Below, piece by piece: positions 1 through 15,000 of a DNA stretch of 23,995 nt. The stretch is from the NCBI GenBank assembly GCA_039105265.1, contig JAPFFF010000384.1:1-23995 (forward strand), in the 5' to 3' direction. The translations under genes were made by a program, and so were the position numbers. Source of the DNA: Tritrichomonas musculus (taxonomy: Eukaryota; Parabasalia; Tritrichomonadida; Tritrichomonadidae). The notes below the pieces were generated by a model. That model ran no database searches. It worked only from the letters and a program-made list of their open reading frames with translations, and was not told where the DNA came from. How positions within the stretch are numbered: position 1 is the stretch's first letter; each line of letters begins with the position of its first letter.

Positions 1-1
1 G

Positions 2-3000
2 ATACTTCAGCCGCCAAATCAAGTTCATAATTCACCACCAATTAGCACAATGCAGATACTTCAGCCTCCAAATCAAGTTTATAATTCACCACCAATTAGC
101 ACAATGCAGATACTTCAGCCGCCAAATCAAGTTCATAATTTACCACCAATTCAAGGTGTGCAGATACTTCAGCCGCCAAATCAAGTTCATAATTCACCAC
201 CAATTAGCACAATGCAGATACTTCAGCCGCCAAATCAAGTTCATAATTCACCACCAATTAGCACAATGCAGATACTTCAGCCTCCAAATCAAGTTTATAA
301 TTCACCACCAATTAGCACAATGCAGATACTTCAGCCGCCAAATCAAGTTCATAATTTACCACCAATTCAAGGTGTGCAGATACTTCAGCCGCCAAATCAA
401 GTTCATAATTCACCACCAATTAGCACAATGCAGATACTTCAGCCGCCAAATCAAGTTCATAATTTACCACCAATTCAAGGTGTCCAGATACTTCAGCCGC
501 CAAATCAAGTTTATAATTCACCACCAATTAGCACAATGCAGATACTTCAGCCGCCAAATCAAGTTTATAATTCACCACCAATTAGCACAATGCAGATACT
601 TCAGCCGCCAAATCAAGTTCATAATTCACCACCAATTAGCACAATGCAGATACTTCAGCCGCCAAATCAAGTTCATAATTCACCACCAATTAGCACAATG
701 CAGATACTTCAGCCGCCAAATCAAGTTCATAATTTACCACCAATTCAAGGTGTGCGAATACTTCAGCCGCCAAATCAAGTTCATAATTTACCACCAATTC
801 AAGGTGTGCGAATACTTCAGCCGCCAAATCAAGTTCATAATTCACCACCAATTAGCACAATGCAGATACTTCAGCCGCCAAATCAAGTTCATAATTCACC
901 ACCAATTCAAGGTGTGCGAATACTTCAGCCGCCAAATCAAGTTCATAATTCACCACCAATTAGCACAATGCAGATACTTCAGCCGCCAAATCAAGTTTAT
1001 AATTCACCACCAATTCAAGGTGTGCAGATACTTCAGCCGCCAAATCAAGTTCATAATTCACCACCAATTCAAGGTGTGCGAATACTTCAGCCGCCAAATC
1101 AAGTTCATAATTTACCACCAATTCAAGGTGTGCAGATACTTCAGCCGCCAAATCAAGTTCATAATTCACCACCAATTAGCACAATGCAGATACTTCAGCC
1201 GCCAAATCAAGTTCATAATTCACCACCAATTAGCACAATGCAGATACTTCAGCCGCCAAATCAAGTTCATAATTCACCACCAATTCAAGGTGTGCGAATA
1301 CTTCAGCCGCCAAATCAAGTTCATAATTCACCACCAATTCAAGGTGTGCGAATACTTCAGCCGCCAAATCAAGTTCATAATTTACCACCAATTCAAGGTG
1401 TGCGAATACTTCAGCCGCCAAATCAAGTTCATAATTTACCACCAATTAGCACAATGCAGATACTTCAGCCGCCAAATCAAGTTCATAATTCACCACCAAT
1501 TAGCACAATGCAGATACTTCAGCCGCCAAATCAAGTTCATAATTTACCACCAATTCAAGGTGTCCAGATACTTCAGCCGCCAAATCAAGTTCATAATTCA
1601 CCACCAATTAGCACAATGCAGATACTTCAGCCGCCAAATCAAGTTTATAATTCACCACCAATTAGCACAATGCAGATACTTCAGCCGCCAAATCAAGTTC
1701 ATAATTTACCACCAATTCAAGGTGTGCGAATACTTCAGCCGCCAAATCAAGTTCATAATTCACCACCAATTAGCACAATGCAGATACTTCAGCCGCCAAA
1801 TCAAGTTCATAATTCACCACCAATTAGCACAATGCAGATACTTCAGCCGCCAAATCAAGTTTATAATTCACTACCAATTCAAGGTGTGCGAATACTTCAA
1901 CCGCCAAATCAAGTTCATAATTCACCACCAATTAGCACAATGCAGATACTTCAGCCGCCAAATCAAGTTTATAATTCACCACCAATTCAAGGTGTCCAGA
2001 TACTTCAGCCGCCAAATCAAGTTCATAATTCACCACCAATTAGCACAATGCAGATACTTCAGCCGCCAAATCAAATTTATAATTCACCACCAATTAGCAC
2101 AATGCAGATACTTCAGCCGCCAAATCAAGTTTATAATTCACCACCAATTAGCACAATGCAGATACTTCAGCCGCCAAATCAAGTTCATAATTTACCACCA
2201 ATTCAAGGTGTGCGAATACTTCAGCCGCCAAATCAAGTTCATAATTCACCACCAATTCAAGGTGTGCGAATACTTCAGCCGCCAAATCAAGTTCATAATT
2301 CACCACCAATTAGCACAATGCAGATACTTCAGCCGCCAAATCAAGTTTATAATTCACCACCAATTAGCACAATGCAGATACTTCAGCCGCCAAATCAAGT
2401 TCATAATTCACCACCAATTAGCACAATGCAGATACTTCAGCCGCCAAATCAAGTTCATAATTCACCACCAATTAGCACAATGCAGATACTTCAGCCGCCA
2501 AATCAAGTTTATAATTCACCACCAATTCAAGGTGTGCGAATACTTCAACCGCCAAATCAAGTTCATAATTCACCACCAATTAGCACAATGCAGATACTTC
2601 AGCCGCCAAATCAAGTTCATAATTCACCACCAATTAGCACAATGCAGATACTTCAGCCTCCAAATCAAGTTTATAATTCACCACCAATTAGCACAATGCA
2701 GATACTTCAGCCGCCAAATCAAGTTCATAATTTACCACCAATTCAAGGTGTGCAGATACTTCAGCCGCCAAATCAAGTTCATAATTCACCACCAATTAGC
2801 ACAATGCAGATACTTCAGCCGCCAAATCAAGTTCATAATTTACCACCAATTCAAGGTGTCCAGATACTTCAGCCGCCAAATCAAGTTTATAATTCACCAC
2901 CAATTAGCACAATGCAGATACTTCAGCCGCCAAATCAAGTTTATAATTCACCACCAATTAGCACAATGCAGATACTTCAGCCGCCAAATCAAGTTCATAA

Positions 3001-6000
3001 TTCACCACCAATTAGCACAATGCAGATACTTCAGCCGCCAAATCAAGTTCATAATTCACCACCAATTAGCACAATGCAGATACTTCAGCCGCCAAATCAA
3101 GTTCATAATTTACCACCAATTCAAGGTGTGCGAATACTTCAGCCGCCAAATCAAGTTCATAATTTACCACCAATTCAAGGTGTGCGAATACTTCAGCCGC
3201 CAAATCAAGTTCATAATTCACCACCAATTAGCACAATGCAGATACTTCAGCCGCCAAATCAAGTTCATAATTCACCACCAATTCAAGGTGTGCGAATACT
3301 TCAGCCGCCAAATCAAGTTCATAATTCACCACCAATTAGCACAATGCAGATACTTCAGCCGCCAAATCAAGTTTATAATTCACCACCAATTCAAGGTGTG
3401 CAGATACTTCAGCCGCCAAATCAAGTTCATAATTCACCACCAATTCAAGGTGTGCGAATACTTCAGCCGCCAAATCAAGTTCATAATTTACCACCAATTC
3501 AAGGTGTGCAGATACTTCAGCCGCCAAATCAAGTTCATAATTCACCACCAATTAGCACAATGCAGATACTTCAGCCGCCAAATCAAGTTCATAATTCACC
3601 ACCAATTAGCACAATGCAGATACTTCAGCCGCCAAATCAAGTTCATAATTCACCACCAATTCAAGGTGTGCGAATACTTCAGCCGCCAAATCAAGTTCAT
3701 AATTCACCACCAATTCAAGGTGTGCGAATACTTCAGCCGCCAAATCAAGTTCATAATTTACCACCAATTCAAGGTGTGCGAATACTTCAGCCGCCAAATC
3801 AAGTTCATAATTTACCACCAATTAGCACAATGCAGATACTTCAGCCGCCAAATCAAGTTCATAATTCACCACCAATTAGCACAATGCAGATACTTCAGCC
3901 GCCAAATCAAGTTCATAATTCACCACCAATTCAAGGTGTGCAGATACTTCAGCCGCCAAATCAAGTTCATAATTCACCACCAATTAGCACAATGCAGATA
4001 CTTCAGCCGCCAAATCAAGTTTATAATTCACCACCAATTAGCACAATGCAGATACTTCAGCCGCCAAATCAAGTTCATAATTTACCACCAATTCAAGGTG
4101 TGCGAATACTTCAGCCGCCAAATCAAGTTCATAATTCACCACCAATTAGCACAATGCAGATACTTCAGCCGCCAAATCAAGTTCATAATTCACCACCAAT
4201 TAGCACAATGCAGATACTTCAGCCGCCAAATCAAGTTTATAATTCACCACCAATTAGCACAATGCAGATACTTCAGCCGCCAAATCAAGTTCATAATTCA
4301 CCACCAATTAGCACAATGCAGATACTTCAGCCGCCAAATCAAGTTCATAATTCACCACCAATTAGCACAATGCAGATACTTCAGCCGCCAAATCAAGTTC
4401 ATAATTTACCACCAATTCAAGGTGTGCGAATACTTCAGCCGCCAAATCAAGTTCATAATTCACCACCAATTAGCACAATGCAGATACTTCAGCCGCCAAA
4501 TCAAGTTCATAATTCACCACCAATTAGCACAATGCAGATACTTCAGCCGCCAAATCAAGTTCATAATTCACCACCAATTCAAGGTGTGCGAATACTTCAA
4601 CCGCCAAATCAAGTTCATAATTCACCACCAATTAGCACAATGCAGATACTTCAGCCGCCAAATCAAGTTCATAATTCACCACCAATTAGCACAATGCAGA
4701 TACTTCAGCCGCCAAATCAAGTTCATAATTCACCACCAATTAGCACAATGCAGATACTTCAGCCTCCAAATCAAGTTTATAATTCACCACCAATTAGCAC
4801 AATGCAGATACTTCAGCCGCCAAATCAAGTTCATAATTTACCACCAATTCAAGGTGTGCAGATACTTCAGCCGCCAAATCAAGTTCATAATTCACCACCA
4901 ATTAGCACAATGCAGATACTTCAGCCGCCAAATCAAGTTCATAATTCACCACCAATTAGCACAATGCAGATACTTCAGCCGCCAAATCAAGTTCATAATT
5001 CACCACCAATTAGCACAATGCAGATACTTCAGCCGCCAAATCAAGTTTATAATTCACCACCAATTCAAGGTGTGCGAATACTTCAACCGCCAAATCAAGT
5101 TCATAATTCACCACCAATTAGCACAATGCAGATACTTCAGCCGCCAAATCAAGTTTATAATTCACCACCAATTCAAGGTGTGCGAATACTTCAACCGCCA
5201 AATCAAGTTCATAATTCACCACCAATTAGCACAATGCAGATACTTCAGCCTCCAAATCAAGTTCATAATTCACCACCAATTAGCACAATGCAGATACTTC
5301 AGCCGCCAAATCAAGTTCATAATTTACCACCAATTCAAGGTGTGCAGATACTTCAGCCGCCAAATCAAGTTCATAATTCACCACCAATTAGCACAATGCA
5401 GATACTTCAGCCGCCAAATCAAGTTCATAATTTACCACCAATTCAAGGTGTCCAGATACTTCAGCCGCCAAATCAAGTTTATAATTCACCACCAATTAGC
5501 ACAATGCAGATACTTCAGCCGCCAAATCAAGTTTATAATTCACCACCAATTAGCACAATGCAGATACTTCAGCCGCCAAATCAAGTTCATAATTCACCAC
5601 CAATTAGCACAATGCAGATACTTCAGCCGCCAAATCAAGTTCATAATTCACCACCAATTAGCACAATGCAGATACTTCAGCCGCCAAATCAAGTTCATAA
5701 TTCACCACCAATTAGCACAATGCAGATACTTCAGCCGCCAAATCAAGTTCATAATTTACCACCAATTCAAGGTGTGCGAATACTTCAGCCGCCAAATCAA
5801 GTTCATAATTCACCACCAATTAGCACAATGCAGATACTTCAGCCGCCAAATCAAGTTCATAATTCACCACCAATTAGCACAATGCAGATACTTCAGCCGC
5901 CAAATCAAGTTCATAATTCACCACCAATTCAAGGTGTGCGAATACTTCAGCCGCCAAATCAAGTTCATAATTCACCACCAATTAGCACAATGCAGATACT

Positions 6001-9000
6001 TCAGCCGCCAAATCAAGTTCATAATTCACCACCAATTAGCACAATGCAGATACTTCAGCCGCCAAATCAAGTTCATAATTCACCACCAATTAGCACAATG
6101 CAGATACTTCAGCCGCCAAATCAAGTTCATAATTCACCACCAATTAGCACAATGCAGATACTTCAGCCGCCAAATCAAGTTCATAATTTACCACCAATTC
6201 AAGGTGTGCAGATACTTCAGCCGCCAAATCAAGTTCATAATTCACCACCAATTAGCACAATGCAGATACTTCAGCCGCCAAATCAAGTTCATAATTCACC
6301 ACCAATTCAAGGTGTGCAGATACTTCAGCCGCCAAATCAAGTTCATAATTCACCACCAATTAGCACAATGCAGATACTTCAGCCGCCAAATCAAGTTTAT
6401 AATTCACCACCAATTAGCACAATGCAGATACTTCAGCCGCCAAATCAAGTTCATAATTTACCACCAATTCAAGGTGTCCAGATACTTCAGCCGCCAAATC
6501 AAGTTCATAATTCACCACCAATTAGCACAATGCAGATACTTCAGCCTCCAAATCAAGTTTATAATTCACCACCAATTAGCACAATGCAGATACTTCAGCC
6601 GCCAAATCAAGTTCATAATTTACCACCAATTCAAGGTGTGCAGATACTTCAGCCGCCAAATCAAGTTCATAATTCACCACCAATTAGCACAATGCAGATA
6701 CTTCAGCCGCCAAATCAAGTTCATAATTCACCACCAATTAGCACAATGCAGATACTTCAGCCGCCAAATCAAGTTTATAATTCACCACCAATTAGCACAA
6801 TGCAGATACTTCAGCCGCCAAATCAAGTTTATAATTCACCACCAATTAGCACAATGCAGATACTTCAGCCGCCAAATCAAGTTCATAATTTACCACCAAT
6901 TCAAGGTGTGCAGATACTTCAGCCGCCAAATCAAGTTCATAATTCACCACCAATTAGCACAATGCAGATACTTCAGCCGCCAAATCAAGTTCATAATTTA
7001 CCACCAATTAGCACAATGCAGATACTTCAGCCGCCAAATCAAGTTTATAATTCACCACCAATTAGCACAATGCAGATACTTCAGCCGCCAAATCAAGTTC
7101 ATAATTCACCACCAATTAGCACAATGCAGATACTTCAGCCGCCAAATCAAGTTTATAATTCACCACCAATTAGCACAATGCAGATACTTCAGCCGCCAAA
7201 TCAAGTTCATAATTCACCACCAATTAGCACAATGCAGATACTTCAGCCGCCAAATCAAGTTCATAATTCACCACCAATTAGCACAATGCAGATACTTCAG
7301 CCGCCAAATCAAGTTCATAATTTACCACCAATTCAAGGTGTGCGAATACTTCAGCCGCCAAATCAAGTTCATAATTTACCACCAATTAGCACAATGCAGA
7401 TACTTCAGCCGCCAAATCAAGTTTATAATTCACCACCAATTAGCACAATGCAGATACTTCAGCCGCCAAATCAAGTTCATAATTCACCACCAATTCAAGG
7501 TGTGCGAATACTTCAGCCGCCAAATCAAGTTCATAATTCACCACCAATTAGCACAATGCAGATACTTCAGCCGCCAAATCAAGTTCATAATTCACCACCA
7601 ATTAGCACAATGCAGATACTTCAGCCGCCAAATCAAGTTCATAATTCACCACCAATTCAAGGTGTGCGAATACTTCAACCGCCAAATCAAGTTCATAATT
7701 CACCACCAATTAGCACAATGCAGATACTTCAGCCGCCAAATCAAGTTCATAATTCACCACCAATTAGCACAATGCAGATACTTCAGCCGCCAAATCAAGT
7801 TCATAATTTACCACCAATTCAAGGTGTGCGAATACTTCAGCCGCCAAATCAAGTTCATAATTTACCACCAATTCAAGGTGTCCAGATACTTCAGCCGCCA
7901 AATCAAGTTTATAATTCACCACCAATTAGCACAATGCAGATACTTCAGCCGCCAAATCAAGTTCATAATTCACCACCAATTAGCACAATGCAGATACTTC
8001 AGCCGCCAAATCAAGTTCATAATTCACCACCAATTAGCACAATGCAGATACTTCAGCCGCCAAATCAAGTTCATAATTCACCACCAATTAGCACAATGCA
8101 GATACTTCAGCCGCCAAATCAAGTTCATAATTCACCACCAATTCAAGGTGTGCGAATACTTCAACCGCCAAATCAAGTTCATAATTCACCACCAATTAGC
8201 ACAATGCAGATACTTCAGCCGCCAAATCAAGTTCATAATTCACCACCAATTAGCACAATGCAGATACTTCAGCCGCCAAATCAAGTTTATAATTCACCAC
8301 CAATTAGCACAATGCAGATACTTCAGCCGCTAAATCAAGTTCATAATTCACCACCAATTAGCACAATGCAGATACTTCAGCCGCCAAATCAAGTTCATAA
8401 TTCACCACCAATTAGCACAATGCAGATACTTCAGCCGCCAAATCAAGTTCATAATTCACCACCAATTCAAGGTGTGCGAATACTTCAACCGCCAAATCAA
8501 GTTCATAATTCACCACCAATTAGCACAATGCAGATACTTCAGCCGCTAAATCAAGTTTATAATTCACCACCAATTAGCACAATGCAGATACTTCAGCCGC
8601 CAAATCAAGTTCATAATTCACCACCAATTAGCACAATGCAGATACTTCAGCCGCCAAATCAAGTTCATAATTCACCACCAATTCAAGGTGTGCGAATACT
8701 TCAACCGCCAAATCAAGTTCATAATTCACCACCAATTAGCACAATGCAGATACTTCAGCCGCCAAATCAAGTTTATAATTCACCACCAATTAGCACAATG
8801 CAGATACTTCAGCCGCCAAATCAAGTTCATAATTCACCACCAATTCAAGGTGTGCGAATACTTCAGCCGCCAAATCAAGTTCATAATTCACCACCAATTA
8901 GCACAATGCAGATACTTCAGCCGCCAAATCAAGTTCATAATTCACCACCAATTAGCACAATGCAGATACTTCAGCCGCCAAATCAAGTTCATAATTCACC

Positions 9001-12000
9001 ACCAATTCAAGGTGTGCGAATACTTCAACCGCCAAATCAAGTTCATAATTCACCACCAATTAGCACAATGCAGATACTTCAGCCGCCAAATCAAGTTTAT
9101 AATTCACCACCAATTCAAGGTGTGCGAATACTTCAACCGCCAAATCAAGTTCATAATTCACCACCAATTAGCACAATGCAGATACTTCAGCCTCCAAATC
9201 AAGTTCATAATTTACCACCAATTCAAGGTGTGCGAATACTTCAACCGCCAAATCAAGTTCATAATTCACCACCAATTAGCACAATGCAGATACTTCAGCC
9301 GCCAAATCAAGTTTATAATTCACCACCAATTAGCACAATGCAGATACTTCAGCCGCCAAATCAAGTTCATAATTCACCACCAATTAGCACAATGCAGATA
9401 CTTCAGCCTCCAAATCAAGTTTATAATTCACCACCAATTAGCACAATGCAGATACTTCAGCCGCCAAATCAAGTTCATAATTTACCACCAATTCAAGGTG
9501 TGCAGATACTTCAGCCGCCAAATCAAGTTCATAATTCACCACCAATTAGCACAATGCAGATACTTCAGCCGCCAAATCAAGTTCATAATTTACCACCAAT
9601 TCAAGGTGTCCAGATACTTCAGCCGCCAAATCAAGTTTATAATTCACCACCAATTAGCACAATGCAGATACTTCAGCCGCCAAATCAAGTTCATAATTCA
9701 CCACCAATTCAAGGTGTGCGAATACTTCAACCGCCAAATCAAGTTCATAATTCACCACCAATTAGCACAATGCAGATACTTCAGCCGCCAAATCAAGTTC
9801 ATAATTCACCACCAATTAGCACAATGCAGATACTTCAGCCGCCAAATCAAGTTCATAATTCACCACCAATTCAAGGTGTCCAGATACTTCAGCCGCCAAA
9901 TCAAGTTCATAATTCACCACCAATTAGCACAATGCAGATACTTCAGCCGCCAAATCAAGTTCATAATTCACCACCAATTAGCACAATGCAGATACTTCAG
10001 CCGCCAAATCAAGTTCATAATTTACCACCAATTCAAGGTGTGCGAATACTTCAGCCGCCAAATCAAGTTCATAATTTACCACCAATTAGCACAATGCAGA
10101 TACTTCAGCCGCCAAATCAAGTTTATAATTCACCACCAATTAGCACAATGCAGATACTTCAGCCGCCAAATCAAGTTCATAATTCACCACCAATTAGCAC
10201 AATGCAGATACTTCAGCCGCCAAATCAAGTTTATAATTCACCACCAATTAGCACAATGCAGATACTTCAGCCGCCAAATCAAGTTCATAATTCACCACCA
10301 ATTAGCACAATGCAGATACTTCAGCCGCCAAATCAAGTTCATAATTTACCACCAATTAGCACAATGCAGATACTTCAGCCGCCAAATCAAGTTCATAATT
10401 CACCACCAATTCAAGGTGTGCGAATACTTCAGCCGCCAAATCAAGTTCATAATTCACCACCAATTAGCACAATGCAGATACTTCAGCCGCCAAATCAAGT
10501 TCATAATTCACCACCAATTCAAGGTGTGCGAATACTTCAGCCGCCAAATCAAGTTCATAATTCACCACCAATTAGCACAATGCAGATACTTCAGCCGCCA
10601 AATCAAGTTTATAATTCACCACCAATTAGCACAATGCAGATACTTCAGCCGCCAAATCAAGTTCATAATTCACCACCAATTCAAGGTGTGCGAATACTTC
10701 AGCCGCCAAATCAAGTTCATAATTCACCACCAATTAGCACAATGCAGATACTTCAGCCGCCAAATCAAGTTCATAATTTACCACCAATTCAAGGTGTGCG
10801 AATACTTCAGCCGCCAAATCAAGTTCATAATTCACCACCAATTAGCACAATGCAGATACTTCAGCCGCCAAATCAAGTTCATAATTCACCACCAATTAGC
10901 ACAATGCAGATACTTCAGCCGCCAAATCAAGTTTATAATTCACCACCAATTAGCACAATGCAGATACTTCAGCCGCCAAATCAAGTTCATAATTCACCAC
11001 CAATTCAAGGTGTGCGAATACTTCAACCGCCAAATCAAGTTCATAATTCACCACCAATTAGCACAATGCAGATACTTCAGCCGCCAAATCAAGTTTATAA
11101 TTCACCACCAATTCAAGGTGTGCGAATACTTCAACCGCCAAATCAAGTTCATAATTCACCACCAATTAGCACAATGCAGATACTTCAGCCTCCAAATCAA
11201 GTTTATAATTCACCACCAATTAGCACAATGCAGATACTTCAGCCGCCAAATCAAGTTCATAATTCACCACCAATTCAAGGTGTGCAGATACTTCAGCCGC
11301 CAAATCAAGTTCATAATTCACCACCAATTAGCACAATGCAGATACTTCAGCCGCCAAATCAAGTTCATAATTTACCACCAATTCAAGGTGTCCAGATACT
11401 TCAGCCGCCAAATCAAGTTTATAATTCACCACCAATTAGCACAATGCAGATACTTCAGCCGCCAAATCAAGTTTATAATTCACCACCAATTAGCACAATG
11501 CAGATACTTCAGCCGCCAAATCAAGTTCATAATTCACCACCAATTAGCACAATGCAGATACTTCAGCCGCCAAATCAAGTTCATAATTCACCACCAATTA
11601 GCACAATGCAGATACTTCAGCCGCCAAATCAAGTTCATAATTCACCACCAATTAGCACAATGCAGATACTTCAGCCGCCAAATCAAGTTCATAATTTACC
11701 ACCAATTCAAGGTGTGCGAATACTTCAGCCGCCAAATCAAGTTCATAATTCACCACCAATTAGCACAATGCAGATACTTCAGCCGCCAAATCAAGTTCAT
11801 AATTCACCACCAATTAGCACAATGCAGATACTTCAGCCGCCAAATCAAGTTCATAATTCACCACCAATTCAAGGTGTGCGAATACTTCAACCGCCAAATC
11901 AAGTTCATAATTCACCACCAATTAGCACAATGCAGATACTTCAGCCGCCAAATCAAGTTCATAATTCACCACCAATTAGCACAATGCAGATACTTCAGCC

Positions 12001-15000
12001 GCCAAATCAAGTTCATAATTCACCACCAATTAGCACAATGCAGATACTTCAGCCGCCAAATCAAGTTCATAATTCACCACCAATTAGCACAATGCAGATA
12101 CTTCAGCCGCCAAATCAAGTTCATAATTTACCACCAATTCAAGGTGTGCAGATACTTCAGCCGCCAAATCAAGTTCATAATTCACCACCAATTAGCACAA
12201 TGCAGATACTTCAGCCGCCAAATCAAGTTCATAATTTACCACCAATTCAAGGTGTCCAGATACTTCAGCCGCCAAATCAAGTTTATAATTCACCACCAAT
12301 TAGCACAATGCAGATACTTCAGCCGCCAAATCAAGTTTATAATTCACCACCAATTAGCACAATGCAGATACTTCAGCCGCCAAATCAAGTTCATAATTCA
12401 CCACCAATTAGCACAATGCAGATACTTCAGCCGCCAAATCAAGTTCATAATTCACCACCAATTCAAGGTGTGCGAATACTTCAGCCGCCAAATCAAGTTC
12501 ATAATTCACCACCAATTAGCACAATGCAGATACTTCAGCCGCCAAATCAAGTTCATAATTTACCACCAATTCAAGGTGTGCGAATACTTCAGCCGCCAAA
12601 TCAAGTTCATAATTCACCACCAATTAGCACAATGCAGATACTTCAGCCGCCAAATCAAGTTCATAATTCACCACCAATTAGCACAATGCAGATACTTCAG
12701 CCGCCAAATCAAGTTCATAATTCACCACCAATTCAAGGTGTGCAGATACTTCAGCCGCCAAATCAAGTTTATAATTCACCACCAATTAGCACAATGCAGA
12801 TACTTCAGCCGCCAAATCAAGTTCATAATTCACCACCAATTAGCACAATGCAGATACTTCAGCCTCCAAATCAAGTTTATAATTCACCACCAATTAGCAC
12901 AATGCAGATACTTCAGCCGCCAAATCAAGTTCATAATTTACCACCAATTCAAGGTGTGCAGATACTTCAGCCGCCAAATCAAGTTCATAATTCACCACCA
13001 ATTAGCACAATGCAGATACTTCAGCCGCCAAATCAAGTTCATAATTTACCACCAATTCAAGGTGTCCAGATACTTCAGCCGCCAAATCAAGTTTATAATT
13101 CACCACCAATTAGCACAATGCAGATACTTCAGCCGCCAAATCAAGTTTATAATTCACCACCAATTAGCACAATGCAGATACTTCAGCCGCCAAATCAAGT
13201 TCATAATTCACCACCAATTAGCACAATGCAGATACTTCAGCCGCCAAATCAAGTTCATAATTCACCACCAATTAGCACAATGCAGATACTTCAGCCGCCA
13301 AATCAAGTTCATAATTTACCACCAATTAGCACAATGCAGATACTTCAGCCGCCAAATCAAGTTCATAATTCACCACCAATTCAAGGTGTGCGAATACTTC
13401 AGCCGCCAAATCAAGTTCATAATTCACCACCAATTAGCACAATGCAGATACTTCAGCCGCCAAATCAAGTTCATAATTCACCACCAATTAGCACAATGCA
13501 GATACTTCAGCCGCCAAATCAAGTTCATAATTCACCACCAATTAGCACAATGCAGATACTTCAGCCGCCAAATCAAGTTTATAATTCACCACCAATTAGC
13601 ACAATGCAGATACTTCAGCCGCCAAATCAAGTTCATAATTCACCACCAATTCAAGGTGTGCAGATACTTCAGCCGCCAAATCAAGTTTATAATTCACCAC
13701 CAATTAGCACAATGCAGATACTTCAGCCGCTAAATCAAGTTCATAATTCACCACCAATTCAAGGTGTGCGAATACTTCAGCCGCCAAATCAAGTTTATAA
13801 TTCACCACCAATTAGCACAATGCAGATACTTCAGCCGCCAAATCAAGTTCATAATTCACCACCAATTCAAGGTGTGCGAATACTTCAGCCGCCAAATCAA
13901 GTTCATAATTCACCACCAATTCAAGGTGTGCAGATACTTCAGCCGCCAAATCAAGTTCATAATTCACCACCAATTAGCACAATGCAGATACTTCAGCCGC
14001 CAAATCAAGTTTATAATTCACCACCAATTAGCACAATGCAGATACTTCAGCCGCCAAATCAAGTTCATAATTCACCACCAATTCAAGGTGTGCGAATACT
14101 TCAGCCGCCAAATCAAGTTTATAATTCACCACCAATTAGCACAATGCAGATACTTCAGCCGCCAAATCAAGTTCATAATTCACCACCAATTCAAGGTGTG
14201 CGAATACTTCAGCCGCCAAATCAAGTTCATAATTCACCACCAATTAGCACAATGCAGATACTTCAGCCGCCAAATCAAGTTCATAATTCACCACCAATTA
14301 GCACAATGCAGATACTTCAGCCGCCAAATCAAGTTCATAATTCACCACCAATTAGCACAATGCAGATACTTCAGCCGCCAAATCAAGTTTATAATTCACC
14401 ACCAATTAGCACAATGCAGATACTTCAGCCGCCAAATCAAGTTCATAATTTACCACCAATTCAAGGTGTGCGAATACTTCAGCCGCCAAATCAAGTTCAT
14501 AATTTACCACCAATTCAAGGTGTGCGAATACTTCAGCCGCCAAATCAAGTTTATAATTCACCACCAATTAGCACAATGCAGATACTTCAGCCGCCAAATC
14601 AAGTTCATAATTCACCACCAATTCAAGGTGTGCGAATAATTCAGCCGCCAAATCAAGTTTATAATTCACCACCAATTAGCACAATGCAGATACTTCAGCC
14701 GCCAAATCAAGTTCATAATTTACCACCAATTCAAGGTGTGCGAATACTTCAGCCGCCAAATCAAGTTCATAATTCACCACCAATTCAAGGTGTGCGAATA
14801 CTTCAGCCGCCAAATCAAGTTCATAATTTACCACCAATTCAAGGTGTGCGAATACTTCAGCCGCCAAATCAAGTTTATAATTCACCACCAATTAGCACAA
14901 TGCAGATACTTCAGCCGCCAAATCAAGTTCATAATTCACCACCAATTCAAGGTGTGCGAATAATTCAGCCGCCAAATCAAGTTTATAATTCACCACCAAT

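Larger units (their letters stand above)
1..13120 (+). repeat. Array segment 1: variant-rich mosaic of ISTMQ and IQGV units
   Basis: Both unit types are interleaved. This segment alone carries the silent CCT proline codon (about ten copies, for example near 64, 281, 2,657, 5,249, 9,407, 11,189 and 12,863) and the GTC valine codon (about a dozen, for example 482, 2,858, 9,608 and the last near 13,064). Nearly all CAA glutamine variants are also here (about sixteen, with one outlier near 21,091). A short cassette recurs: a CCT unit, then a TTA/IQGVQ unit, an ISTMQ unit, and a TTA/IQGV unit with GTC. It is seen near 271, 2,647, 5,239, 9,398, 11,180 and 12,853. The recurring cassette indicates block-wise duplication rather than single-unit spread. 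Confidence 0.85.

Noticed and set aside
960-1445. Short - strand open frames (about 71 codons, VVNYELDLAAEV repeats), also near 3,336-3,821, 14,676-14,891, 15,810-16,265 and 17,022-17,237
   Set aside because: They appear only where runs of IQGV units remove the usual stop, they recur as copies of the same block, and all - frames are stopped in ISTMQ units.
156-8333. Tyr/Phe/His-rich open frame as the true gene
   Set aside because: It is stopped at eight places across the window, needs a GTG inside the repeat as its start, and competes with a frame that has no stops at all on the same strand.
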